Shown: positions 48,035-60,134, counted from the first letter of the stretch. The stretch is 64,000 nucleotides of DNA from Stictocephala bisonia (GCA_035578905.1 JAQJVL010000258.1:682001-746000), one strand, 5' to 3'. Numbers and translations: made by a program. The notes: generated from the sequence alone by a model not told the origin.

Positions 48035-48114
48035 GTATTTCCTTTTGAACTGTCAACTATGGCAATTTGCAGCATTTCATCTTTGAAATTGAATTTTGTG
48101 TAAAATATAATGAT

Positions 48115-48120
48115 AATAAA
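48115..48120 (+). terminator. Poly(A) signal of pogo transposase
   Basis: AATAAA 81 bp after the stop codon, within the transposon, before the right TIR. Confidence 0.55.
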
Positions 48121-48175
48121 TCTGATTCTTATGGTTTCTTCACCTTTCTTTTTCCTTTTCAATTAAAACAACTGG

Positions 48176-48385
48176 GGTGCGATATTAGGCAAACTTTTTT
48201 CAAGCATCCAAAATGTCGTTATTACGGTTAACATTCAAAAAAATTATATAATTATACCAGGTATTGAACTAATTTTTAGGATATGTCACAACAATGGTAC
48301 ATCTACTAAACTGACACAAATTTAATTTTTATACTCAAAAAATAACCAAAATATTTAAATTTGTAAAAAGGGGTGCGATATTAGG
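48176..48385 (-). promoter_or_regulatory. Two right-end inverted copies of the motif
   Basis: GGTGCGATATTAGG at 48176-48189 and 48372-48385; the outer one is part of the right TIR. Mirror of the left-end pair, but with wider spacing (196 bp against 18 bp). Confidence 0.6.
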
Positions 48386-48393
48386 CAAATCTC

Positions 48394-48396
<3 letters not shown>

Positions 48397-48446
<50 letters not shown>
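48397..48446. repeat. (TA)n microsatellite
   Basis: About 24 TA units abutting the pogo element; provides the TA target site. Confidence 0.97.
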
Positions 48447-48449
<3 letters not shown>

Positions 48450-49506
48450 AATTATCTTTTGTAACACATTTATTATAGTTACAAATTTATTTTCGGGGAA
48501 CTGCCGACTACAGTAACCAATGAAATAACAGTGAAAGTCATTATAATGTTTTGTCTGACACTTTCCAAAAAACTCGGTCCTATATTTTGGAAAGACTACA
48601 ATCGAATGTCATATTCCTCAAACTAAAGTTATATTTAGATTATTCCCTCTCTTATATTGGCTACATAACCAGGGTTTCCCGAAAATAAATAATCACCAAG
48701 CAATTGTGATATGTTATAAGTTTTTGGAATAAATAGCCATGAACATATAATTAATTATCTTAAGGTATCCTTTAGGTTCAATTATTTAAACCTTCTCTAA
48801 AGTTTTTTCTTGACACTGTCACTCAGACTTGGAGCAAAACGATTATAAGAGAATTTATTGTAATAATTGGTGATAAGTTTAAGGAATATAACTTAATCAT
48901 AGTCAACACACTAGATGATATTTTAGTAATTTTAGTAATTTAGTTTACGACAATTAAACCCAAAACACGATGGAATATGCCATTTGACTTCATTCTTACG
49001 TAGATTTATCAAAACAATGACAAAATCTTAGTTGCTCTAAAACATTTGATGAACAATTTATGTTGAAATATTGAAAACTAGGTTTTAAAGAAACTGATTA
49101 ATGGACATTATTTTAAACAGTAGAACATCTAAATGTTACATCTAATAAATAATACTATTAGTATTTATGTTCCAATAAAACTAACTGGTTAATATTGTTT
49201 TGTTTTAAAACCAAATATACGCATTTGATCTAAACGTTGTCATACTTTAACCAGTTAATGTTTGTTTACACACTTACGTGTGCGATTGCATACAATTTTT
49301 GTGATGTTTACAATAATTAACTATGGGGTCACGAATAACCCGAATATACTGAAAATATTGAAAATTGTTTAGCATTTAAATAGAATTAATATATACGAAT
49401 ATGTTGTTAACAGATTAAGTCACTTACTATATATGTTTGAATATGATAAAATATATTATAGATTTTACTTTCAAATATGTAAAAACTAAAATATATTAAT
49501 AGGAAA
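48447..49506. other. AT-rich stretch, nothing recognisable
   Basis: No gene, RNA or transposon signature found. Confidence 0.45.
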
Positions 49507-50036
49507 TTTACATTAAATAGAGTTCAGTAATATTATGGAGCAGGATGTTGACTCTGTAATTTTATTTAAACCGTTAATTGTCATTTATTTCAATACCTTG
49601 TCTAAACATAAATTTACTTTAAATAGAGTTCAGTAATATTATGGAGCAGGATTTTGACTCTGTAATTTTATTTAAACCGTTAATTGTCATTTATTTCAAT
49701 ACCTTGTCTAAATATAAAATTACATTAAATAGAGTTCAGTAATATTATGGAGCAGGATGTTGACTCTGTAATTTAATTTAAACCGTTAATTGTCATTTAT
49801 TTTAATACCTTGTCTAAATATAAAATTACACTAAATAGGGTTCAGTAATATTATGGAGCAGGATGTTGACTCTGTAATTTTATTTAAACCGTTAATTGTC
49901 ATTTATTTCAATAACTTGTCTAAATATAAAATTACTTTAAATAGAGTTCAGTAATATTATGGAGCAGGATGTTGACTCTGTAATTTAATTTAAACCGTTA
50001 ATTGTCATTTATTTCAATACCTTGTCTAAATATAAA
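49507..50036. repeat. 106-bp tandem repeat, 5 copies
   Basis: Five 106-bp units, nearly identical: AAATAGAGTTCAGTAATATT, ATGGAGCAGGATGTTGACTC, TTTAAACCGTTAATTGTC, AATACCTTGTCTAAATAT. Sequence identity is very high for such AT-rich DNA, so the array is recent. Confidence 0.96.
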
Positions 50037-51999
50037 ATTCTAGGCCGTATTTTCCTCTATTCATTTAAACTTGTACAAAATTTAAATACTTAATCGGCCT
50101 GTATTACACATATTATCATCAAGCAAATTTTTGGTAAACAAAAAAAAACGAATTAAAATGGAATTGGGTAATAAAGCCTGTTAAATATCATGATAAAATT
50201 TCCTTCAAACAGTCCCAGTGAGAAGTCTTTATGAAACAGTAATAACTTTTAATTGAAGTTAGTCGAGATTGGTTTAGTTAAACGGTGAAACAATTATTAC
50301 AGTTTTGCAGTCAGTAGTTTGTGGAATAGGATTATAACCACCATGTGAAGTAGTTTAAACTGTTTTTGATGTATCTTTATCATTTTGCTATTGTGTTTTA
50401 TTCTTAACATATTGTGTGTTGAATACTTCATTTCTAAGTCGAATAAATACATTAGCTGGTTAATTACTCTAACGGTTCTTATTAGAAAAGTAGTTTTGAA
50501 TGTTTTCCTACTCATCTCGCTATAAAGGATATTACAAAGAACCAGTTTTTTTTTAGCAGATCATATTTATTTATTATTTTAGTTGAAGTAAATATCATTT
50601 AGGGAATCATCTTAAGCTTAAATTATCCAACATAGTGATTAGTCCTATTTCCAATAAATATGATTATGCCCCTTATTATGTATCAATAGTTTGATTTTTA
50701 TAAAATTAGAGTGTTGTTGGGATGTTAGTAGGTCTGAGAAACCGTAGGTATATGAAGGAAGATGAGCCGGCACTGTGTAAGCTGGAGAATGCGAGGGTCG
50801 GTGGGTTCATATTGTTGCGAGAATAGAGCCAGATGTATGTGACCATGTAAACACTTGCTTCAACATGACTACAAATACAAGGTAGGATTTGTATGTAATA
50901 CTTTCAAGTACAAGCTGTTAAATTATTGCAATTTTGTATTGTTTGACATGCATTGCATCAATTATTCACATGAAATAATACTAAAATTAAGATGATGATT
51001 AAATCCAGTAGAAGTTATGAAACGTAATATAATTAGATTGTGCGGAGTGGGGAGGGAGGGGGTCAATATCCAGCAAGGAATAGAATTCTCGCTCCAGCAC
51101 GATACACAGCGTCTCATAGCATCTTAAAACAATTAAATAATACATCCGATCTTAGTAAATATGATTGTAAATATATTTTGTTCACATCATATCAAAATAA
51201 AAATGTAAAAATGTTAATAAACATATAAAAAAATCTCTTACCAGCTAACTCACGTCATTTCCCTGGTATATCTCTGAGAATGTATATCAAGTTCAGTTTC
51301 CAGACACAATGACCTCATTGTTAAGCGACAGGCGTTCTTGAGATTTATAAACACACCATTCAGTTTCCCAGCGGCATCCACTCATCTTCTTGTAAAACCA
51401 TGCTGTAATAAAGTCTTAAAAATAAAAAAAAGTCTTAAAGCTGATTAAATTACATTAAAGATTAGCATTCTTGTTCCTTTCACTTAAATAATATAGGTAT
51501 AGTCATAGGCCCTACTCAAACAATTGCATGGAGTAAATTGGTTTCAAAGTATATAATTAATTTTTGATTTCCTTAGTATTGCTGTTAAATTTATTTTGTT
51601 ATATTTAGAGCCATTAAGAATTTTAAGTTTTTGTAAAGTATCTATCTATAATATGTTTCATTTCGCAATTGTAGATTTTTTGTCATTTTATATTTGTTAT
51701 AGTTATTATTTGTTTATTTTTTGTGTAGTATATATCTGTTGTTAATGTATAAAGATATTTTTTAATATTGCATTTAATTGTTTTCCATGCAGTTGTATCA
51801 AGAAATAAATATAGTTATAAACTTTATTGTAAGTGTTTAAAGTTATATCGTTGATTTTATATATACATATTATAACAAAGTTTTCCCATGAACGCACTTC
51901 ATTTATATATCTTAAACAAATAAAAAATGTACACTTAATTAAAAATTTGAAATAATATTTATACTATTTAATAAAACAAGTTATAATTAGTAGATATAA
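50037..51999. other. AT-rich stretch without recognised genes
   Basis: 50740-50850 and 51030-51110 are less AT-rich, with a GGGGAGGGAGGGGG run at 51049-51062, but no frame, RNA or repeat family can be assigned. Confidence 0.4.
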
Positions 52000-53025
52000 G
52001 GGGTGTTGAAAAAGTATTGAACCACCTGCATTTATTTTAAATGTGTTGGGATGAATAATTGAGATTTAGATAACTCTGTACAATTGTTTTTTTTTTATAT
52101 ATATATATATTTTGATGCAGTTATAATTTTTTTATAGGGTGGAGGGCTCGAGTTGGATTTCGTAAAAAGTTAAAATAAAAGGCTATGATGGGTTGCCCTA
52201 TCATAGCCTTTTATTTTAATTTATTTTAATGTTCAATCATATTAAAGAACCACCCTATCATAAATGGTGACTGGTTAATCTTTCTTAGCAGATGGTCTTG
52301 AACAAGTTTAGAACCCCCTTAATTTCTTTTAAATGGGTCCAGATAAATAATTTAGATTTAGTACACCTCTGCTGAAAGTTTTTTTCAGCAGTTTATAACT
52401 ATTTTTACCTTGAGAAGAGGGCCATGGAGGATATCAGTAATGGTTTAAATGAAAGGCTGTGATGAGTTGCTCATCATTTTAAAGCCTATTGTTTTCTGAT
52501 ATGATGCCACAAGTTTCAAGTCAAAAGAACTCCCTATCAGCAGCAGGATGACCTTTCTTAGCAGTTATATTCGAGTGGGAATTCGACATGTTGTAAAAGC
52601 TAGTTATGAAGGTAGGTATTTTATTAAAGAAATAGGAAATTATCTTCAAATAATATTATCGACATAATGGTGCAAATAACTCATAGAATGGGTTTTACAA
52701 AATATCGAATTCCCACTCAAATATCACTGCTAAGAAATGTTATTTCTTATAGTCGCCATTTCTGATAGGGTGGTTCTTTTGACTTGAAACTTATGGCATC
52801 TTATTCAGAAAAAAATAGGTTTTAAAATGATGGGTACTCAGCCTTTCATTAAAACTTTTTACGAAATCCTTCACGGGCCCTCCCCTCTAGGTCGAACAAA
52901 ACTACAAACTGCATTAAGAGATAGAAAAAAAACTGTCTACAGAGGTATACTAAATCATAATTATTTATCTGGACCCATTTAATAGAAATATAGTGGTTCT
53001 ATGCTTTTTCAACACAATGTATGCT
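52000..53025. mobile_element. Composite foldback element of three related units
   Basis: The left end GTGTTGAAAAAGTATTGAAC (52003) and the right end read inward, GTGTTGAAAAAGCATAGAAC (from 53023), are inverted repeats. Units of about 300-350 bp occur twice forward (52003-52290 and 52293-52610) and once inverted (53023-52665). They share GGGTCCAGATAAATAATT, GGCTRTGATGRGTTGC-like, GTTTCAAGTCAAAAGAAC and GAGTGGGAATTCGA blocks. The first unit carries a 22-bp-arm hairpin at 52170-52219. It resembles a foldback or MITE-type non-autonomous DNA transposon that has inserted into or duplicated itself; no transposase is present. Confidence 0.7.
52170..52219. repeat. Near-perfect hairpin inside foldback element
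   Basis: TTAAAATAAAAGGCTATGAT pairs with ATCATAGCCTTTTATTTTAA across a loop of about 10 nt. In the two sister units the corresponding region is not palindromic, so this arm arose by local inverted duplication. Confidence 0.85.
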
Positions 53026-53539
53026 AATACACCTTGTATATCAGCAATCCATAATTTATTAAATAACTTCTTAAAATTATTGTTCATCTTTCAAATAGCC
53101 TTTATGCTAGAAAGAGCATCATCGTATGTAAGAGATTATATTTGGGCATGCGAGAAAATATATCAATATAAACGATATAAATGAAATAAATTTATTGCAA
53201 TCTTGTAGATATATAGCTTCCTTAATGAATAATCTTTATAAATGCATAAATTTATGCATATGTATAATTATGCATTTTTAAGCCTTACTTTTCCAACTAA
53301 ATTGTACTCAACTCTTAAGAATTGTAAGCATAAGAGCAGCATCACCTAATCTTTTACCACTGCAAGGATTTTGAATGTTTTCATATTCATAAATATATCA
53401 GTATAGTTTAAAATTATATTGTTTACGAAAATATATTACTTTTATAAAAATTAACCGTTGGTATGATATCACATTAACTTTTTTACTATTCATTTCTTTA
53501 AAATTGTACATTACACACACATCGTTATGTGTACATACC
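53026..53539. other. AT-rich spacer
   Basis: Nothing recognised. Confidence 0.4.
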
Positions 53540-53860
53540 CATCAATACCTTATGTGCATGGAGAGGGTGGTCATCACCATTGTCAGTGTTTTGGAGGATG
53601 AGGACTACCACCATTGCTTATGCATGGTACGGGCTGGGTGATCACCATTGCTTGTGAATGGGAGGGGGTGTGTCATCACCTTTGTTAGTGCTTCGGAGGA
53701 GGTACGATCAATACCATTGCTTGTAAATGCGAGGAGGTGTGACATTGCCTTTATTTGTGAATGGGAGGAGGTGAGTCATCACCTTTGTTAGTGTACAGGA
53801 GTGGGTGGGTCATTACCATTACTTAAGTATGGGAGATTGGTGAATGTCATCAGTCCCGCG
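53540..53860 (+). repeat. Degenerate 36-bp G-rich minisatellite, about 8 copies (locus 4)
   Basis: Period 34-37 bp, marked by GTCATCACC-type blocks near 53571, 53605, 53640, 53672, 53706, 53743, 53777 and 53812. The plan GTGAATGGG, G-rich block, (G)TCATCACC, TTTGTTA parallels GTGTATGGG, GGGTGGG, TCAATACC, ACTGTAC of the loci at 14620 and 21880, so it is probably an old, decayed member of that family. Confidence 0.6.
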
Positions 53861-55565
53861 TGTGTATTGGAGGGTAAGAGTGAGCTATTTTGTTTTGCTG
53901 CCTTTGGTGTAGTTCATTGTTCCATTGCATTAGGTTGCTGCTAATGTATGTGTGGTATTGATATTACAATCTAACTAAACAACCCAACTTAGGTCATGGG
54001 AGAAACATGTTTAACCTCTAAAAGAAGGAATGGTTCAGCGAGTATAATAATTAATTAAGAAACACGTGTAATGATTTACAGATGATAGGTGTGCGTCTAA
54101 CTATTTCTAATAAACAAGCTTAATATTCCTTGCTTAACGGCACTCCATTATGGTTTGGATGATTTATTATTGTCTTGCTTCTTTTTACTCCTGCAATACT
54201 AAATAATTATTAATATATTTATTTTAATGTATTTAGATGTCCTCAAATTATGACACGTATAATGAAATTACTGTCACCAATTTATTTACCATACAATATT
54301 TTATTCCATTCAACCTAGTTTTGAAAACTTTATTATATTGCTAAAGGTTTATACTGTTCCATTATTTTATATTCAATAACATTAGTCGATTTAGTTAATA
54401 ATATTCTAAATTTAAAAATAAAAGATGTAAGGAATTTTCATTTATAAATGATTATCCTGACTAGAGAAATAAATTAGTTGGGTCCATAGTAATACCATTT
54501 TTACATCACAACGGAAATGTTTCAATGAATTGAACTTCTACTCCGTAAGTACGACAGCGTCTGCTATAATTATTGTTTACTATGAATACAAATAACATTT
54601 TTTAAAAGATATAGTAAGGCAGTAATATTTCTGTAAAACAGTGTAAGATGAGTTATTAAAAATAGATTTGTAATAATTTAAGAATTGTTAAGATTTTTTA
54701 TTGGTTTAGTCAATTAGAATGTTTTCTTTTAATTCTTGCTTAGTGTTCACATTTGGAATGGACAAAGATTATCTGAAGGATGGCTTACTACGATTAAAAT
54801 TTATGCCAGGAACTTGTGAAATGTATTAATAAAGAAGCTGTACTTAGTACTGTCAAAATTACAGAAATATCCACGACTTGTAGTTTTAGTTAATTATGAT
54901 CAGTTTGGTGAAATGCTCTAACATCTACCGTTAACAAGATTAGTACTTACCCTCTGGTAAGTACTGGGTTGTCCTCATCAACACCAAACTTATTATAATA
55001 ACAGTTCTTACGGTTTAAAATACCAATTAAGTTTTTGAGGTATTTTAATTGGAAATCAAAGCAAAAATTCCGTCAGTATATAAAAATATAATTGAACTTT
55101 TATAGGTTTTGAAAACGTACTCTAACTTTTTAAAACTGTAATTTATAATTTTCAATGAATGTGTGTTACATAATAACTGTAATATTTATAACTTCAAAAT
55201 ACTCATTCCGAATTAATGTAAATGCTATAAACATCTAATGATGCAATATTAATAAAATAGGCTATATACAGAGTTTTATATTGATAAGTTATTGTAGGTC
55301 TTTGTCTAGTTATTATTTTGTTAATTATTACGATAGTTGTGACATAAGAAACCTTCAACTATATAATTAAATAGTTATTATTTTTGTATTAATATAATGT
55401 ATATTGATTTGAATACTATAAAATATTCCATATTGAACCTATAATGGTATATAGCTATCAAAAGCCTGTACAATATAAAACTATTCTTGAGTTTTGTTTT
55501 AGCAAATACTGAACAAACACTGTCTATTTCAGTTGTTTTCCGGGTTGGTTTCTTAGCAATTATAT
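53861..55565. other. AT-rich stretch, nothing recognisable
   Basis: No gene or transposon signature found. Confidence 0.45.
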
Positions 55566-57893
55566 TAAAATGATGACTGAGTTACTTACAAACACACTGT
55601 GCTTAGGGTTTAGTATTTTTGTAGTAAAATGATGACTGAGTTACTTACAAACACACTGTGCTTAGGGTTTAGTAATTTGTAGTAAAATGATGACTGAGTT
55701 ACTTACAAACACACTGTGCTTAGGGTTTAGTAATTTGTAGTAAAATGATGACTGAGTTACTTACAAACACACTGTGCTTAGGGTTTAGTAATTTGTAGTA
55801 AAATGATGACTGAGTTACTTACAAACACACTGTGCTTAGGGTTTAGTAATTTGTAGTAAAATGATGACTGAGTTACTTACAAAACACTGTGCTTAGGGTT
55901 TAGTATTTTTGTAGTAAAATGATGACTGAGTTACTTACAAACACACTGTGCTTAGGGTTTAATATTTTTGTAGTAAAATGATGACTGAGTTACTTACAAA
56001 CACACTGTGTTTAGGGTTTAGTATTTTTGTAGTAAAATGATGACTGAGTTACTTACAAACACACTGTGCTTAGGGTTTAGTAATTTGTAGTAAAATGATG
56101 ACTGAGTTACTTACAAACACACTGTGCTTAGGGTTTAGTAATTTGTAGTAAAATAATGACTGAGTTACTTACAAACACACTGTGCTTAGGGTTTAGTAAT
56201 TTGTAGTAAAATGATGACTGAGTTACTTACAAACACACTGTGCTTAGGGTTTAGTAATTTGTAGTAAAATGATGACTGAGTTACTTACAAACACACTGTG
56301 CTTAGGGTTAAGTAATTTGTAGTAAAATGATGACTGAGTTACTTACAAACACACTGTGCTCAGGGTTTAGTAATTTGTAGTAAAATGATGATTGAGTTAC
56401 TTACAAACACACTGTGCTCAGGGTTAAGTAATTTGTAGTAAAATGATGACTGAGTTACTTACAAACACACTGTGCTCAGGGTTTAGTAATTTGTAGTAAA
56501 ATGATGACTGAGTTACTTACAAACACACTGTGCTCAGGGTTAAGTAATTTGTAGTAAAATGATGACTGAGTTACTTACAAACACACTGTGCTCAGGGTTT
56601 AGTAATTTGTAGTAAAATGATGACTGAGTTACTTACAAACACACTGTGCTTAGGGTTTAGTAATTTGTAGTAAAATGATGACTGAGTTACTTACAAACAC
56701 ACTGTGCTTAGGGTTTAGTAATTTGTAGTAAAATGATGACTGAGTTACTTACAAACACACTGTGCTTAGGGTTTAGTAATTTGTAGTAAAATGATGACTG
56801 AGTTACTTACAAACACACTGTGCTTAGGGTTTAGTATTTTGTAGTAAAATGATGACTGAGTTACTTACAAACACACTGTGCTTAGGGTTTAGTAATTTGT
56901 AGTAAAATGATGACTGAGTTACTTACAAACACACTGTGCTTAGGGTTTAGTAATTTGTAGTAAAATGATGACTGAGTTACTTACAAACACACTGTGCTTA
57001 GGGTTTAGTAATTTGTAGTAAAATGATGACTGAGTTACTTACAAACACACTGTGCTCAGGGTTTAGTAATTTGTAGTAAAATGATGACTGAGTTACTTAC
57101 AAACACACTGTGCTTAGGGTTTAGTAATTTGTAGTAAAATGATGACTGAGTTACTTACAAACACACTGTGCTTAGGGTTTAGTAATTTGTAGTAAAATGA
57201 TGATTGAGTTACTTACAAACACACTGTGCTTAGGGTTTAGTAATTTGTAGTAAAATGATGACTGAGTTACTTACAAACACACTGTGCTTAGGGTTTAGTA
57301 ATTTGTAGTAAAATGATGACTGAGTTACTTACAAACACACTGTGCTTAGGGTTTAGTATTTTGTAGTAAAATGATGACTGAGTTACTTACAAACACACTG
57401 TGCTTAGGGTTTAGTAATTTGTAGTAAAATGATGACTGAGTTACTTACAAACACACTGTGCTTAGGGTTTAGTAATTTGTAGTAAAATGATGACTGAGTT
57501 ACTTACAAACACACTGTGCTTAGGGTTTAGTAATTTGTAGTAAAATGATGACTGAGTTACTTACAAACACACTGTGCTTAGGGTTTAGTATTTTGTAGTA
57601 AAATGATGACTGAGTTACTTACAAACACACTGTGCTTAGGGTTTAGTAATTTGTAGTAAAATGATGACTGAGTTACTTACAAACACACTGTGCTTAGGGT
57701 TTAGTAATTTGTAGTAAAATGATGATTGAGTTACTTACAAACACACTGTGCTTAGGGTTTAGTAATTTGTAGTAAAATGATGACTGAGTTACTTACAAAC
57801 ACACTGTGCTTAGGGTTTAGTAATTTGTAGTAAAATGATGACTGAGTTACTTACAAACACACTGTGCTCAGGGTTTACTAATTTGTAGTAAAA
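55566..57893. repeat. 58-bp satellite array, about 40 copies
   Basis: Monomer: AAAATGATGACTGAGTTACT, TACAAACACACTGTGCTTAG, GGTTTAGTAATTTGTAGT. Copies are almost identical. Variant positions (CTCAGG for CTTAGG, TTAAGT for TTTAGT, TATTTTG for TAATTTG, ATTGAG for ACTGAG) cluster: the CTCAGG type with alternating TTAAGT is concentrated at 56340-56600, and TATTTTG types recur at about 56840, 57355 and 57590. This is the longest and most uniform array of the window. Confidence 0.97.
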
Positions 57894-58202
57894 TAATTTA
57901 TTCCGGTTACCTATTGACTTATGATGTATGTAATAAGATAGAGGTAAAAACTTGTTTTCATCAATAAAGGGTAGGAATAATGATCCTTTCCCTATATAAT
58001 TAATTTAAATAACTTAAAATAATCGAAATAAACATAAAAATATTGGGCATTAGAACCAATGCCATCAATTAGCTATTCATTGCTGAGTCAACGAGGGTTT
58101 GTAATGTATTATACAGCTTGTTTACAATATCCAAAATCAATATGATTTCTTTAATTGAAGTCGTAATACAAAGTGATAGCTTAATACTTTGTACTACACG
58201 AT
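57894..58202. other. Short AT-rich spacer between two arrays
   Basis: Nothing recognised. Confidence 0.4.
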
Positions 58203-59573
58203 ACGTAATGAAACTCAAGTTGAATATGTACTACGTAATCCCAGTTACGTAATGAATCTTAAGTTGAATGTGCACTATGTAATCCCAGTTACGTAATGAA
58301 ACTCATGTTAAATGTGCACTATGTAATCCCAGGTACGCAATGAAACTCAAGTTAAATGTGCACTACGTAATCCCAGTTACGTAATGAAACTCAAGTTAAA
58401 TGTGCACTATGTATTCCCAGTTACGTAATGAAACCAAAGTTAAATGTGCACTATGTAATCCCAGTTACGTAATGAAACTCAAGTTGAATGTGCACTATGT
58501 AATCCCAGTTACGTAATGAAACTCAAGTTGAATGTGCACTACGTAATCCCAGTTACGTAATGAAACTCAAGTTGAATGTGTACTACGTAATCCCAGTTAC
58601 GTAATGAAACTCATGTTAAATGTGCACTATGTAATCCCAGGTACGCAATGAAACTCAAGTTAAATGTGCACTACGTAATCCCAGTTACGTAATGAAACTC
58701 AAGTTAAATGTGCACTATGTATTCCCAGTTACGTAATGAAACTGAAGTTAAATGTGCACTATGTAATCCCAGTTACGTAATGAAACTCAAGTTGAATGTG
58801 CACTATGTAATCCCAGTTACGTAATGAAACTCAAGTTGAATGTGCACCATGTAATACCAGTTACGTAATGAAACTCAAGTTGAATGTGTACTACGTAATC
58901 CCAGTTACGTAATGAAACTCAATTTGAATGTGCACTATGTAATCCCAGTTACGTAATGAAACTCATGTTAAATGTGCACTATGTAATCCCAGGTACGCAA
59001 TGAAACTCAAGTTAAATGTGCACTACGTAATCCCAGTTACGTAATGAAACTCAAGTTAAATGTGCACTATGTATTCCCAGTTACGTAATGAAACTGAAGT
59101 TAAATGTGCACTATGTAATCCCAGTTACGTAATGAAACTCAAGTTGAATGTGCACTATGTAATCCCAGTTACGTAATGAAACTCAAGTTGAATGTGCACT
59201 ACGTAATCCCAGTAACGTAATGAAACTCAAGTTGAATGTGTACTACGTAATCTTAGTTACGTAATAAAACTCAAGTTGAATGTGTACTACGTAATCCCAG
59301 TTACGTAATGAAACTCAAGTTGAATGTGTACTACGTAATCCCAGTAACGTAATGAAACTCAAGTTGAATGTGCACTATGTAATCCTAGTAACGTAATGAA
59401 ATTCAAGTTGAATGTGTACTACGTAATCCCAGTTACGTAATGAAACTCAAGTTGAATGTGTACTACGTAGTCCCAGTTACGTAATGAAATTCAAGTGAAA
59501 TGTGCACTACGTAATCCCAGTTACGTAATGAAACTCAAGTTGAATGTGCACTATGTAATTCCAGTTACGTAAT
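58203..59573. repeat. 44-bp satellite array, about 31 copies, with higher-order order
   Basis: Monomer: GTTACGTAATGAAACTCAAG, TTGAATGTGCACTATGTAAT, CCCA. The rare GGTACGCAATG variant appears at about 58331, 58639 and 58991, i.e. 308 and 352 bp apart (7 and 8 monomers), and neighbouring variants repeat in the same order, so blocks of 7-8 monomers were duplicated. Nearly every unit contains the palindrome TTACGTAA. Confidence 0.96.
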
Positions 59574-59576
59574 GTA

Positions 59577-59601
59577 TAGTTTGGATTATAAAAATCCAAA
59601 C
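59577..59601. other. Small hairpin after the 44-bp array
   Basis: AGTTTGGAT pairs with ATCCAAACT around a 7-nt loop, immediately after the last monomer. Confidence 0.6.
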
Positions 59602-60075
59602 TCCCAATTTCTTCAATTATTTTTGTTTTATAATAACCCACAAGACATTTGTTGGTTTGTTTTCGTTTGATTTGGGCTTTGCTTGGGATTATCTAGAATT
59701 CCAGAGACACTACTCCTCCTATCATTAATTTTACTATATCCTGACTAAATTTTATATAGTTAATATCAGGATTTAATGTAATATTTAACGTCAGAATGCA
59801 ATAATATCCGACAAAATTACCATTTAAAATTGTATTTAATACACCAAAAATACTCTTGGATGTACTCGAGTACCTCCCGTATTTTGCCTTGGATATACCA
59901 CGTAAGGAAACATTGAACTGAACATCAAAATATGTGAACACTAGAATGTCGTTAGTATCTACTCATTAAGTACTTTGTGAAAATGTTTGTTTCTGAAGAC
60001 CACTAGAAGGTATGTTTATTGCAATAAAAACATGCAACGCCAGTAATAATATAACATATGCAATGTAATTTACAT

Positions 60076-60134
60076 TTCCATTCAAGCACCCGTTGCTTCT
60101 GGAGAAAAATTACATCAGAAGCAACGAATGGAAA
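60076..60134. other. Interrupted inverted repeat
   Basis: TTTCCATTC and CGTTGCTTCTG on the left pair with CAGAAGCAACG and AATGGAAA on the right; a 7-nt bulge (AAGCACC) sits in the left arm. It could be a remnant of a MITE. No open frame surrounds it. Confidence 0.5.

Larger units (their letters stand above)
45668..48396 (+). mobile_element. Pogo-superfamily DNA transposon, complete with TIRs
   Basis: A 2729-bp element starting GGGG and ending CCCC, flanked on both sides by TA (45666-45667 and 48397-48398), as for all Tc1/mariner/pogo insertions. The terminal 26-28 bp are inverted repeats matching at about 24 of 28 positions and share CCTAATATCGCACC. It encodes one transposase with a leader intron. 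The insertion on the right directly joins a TA microsatellite, so the target was TA-rich. The only visible lesion is one frameshift, so the element is young. Confidence 0.93.

Noticed and set aside
55566..57893. TTAGGGTTTAG in every monomer as possible telomere repeat
   Set aside because: It occurs once per 58-bp unit, not as a tandem heptamer, and the insect telomere motif is TTAGG; coincidence.
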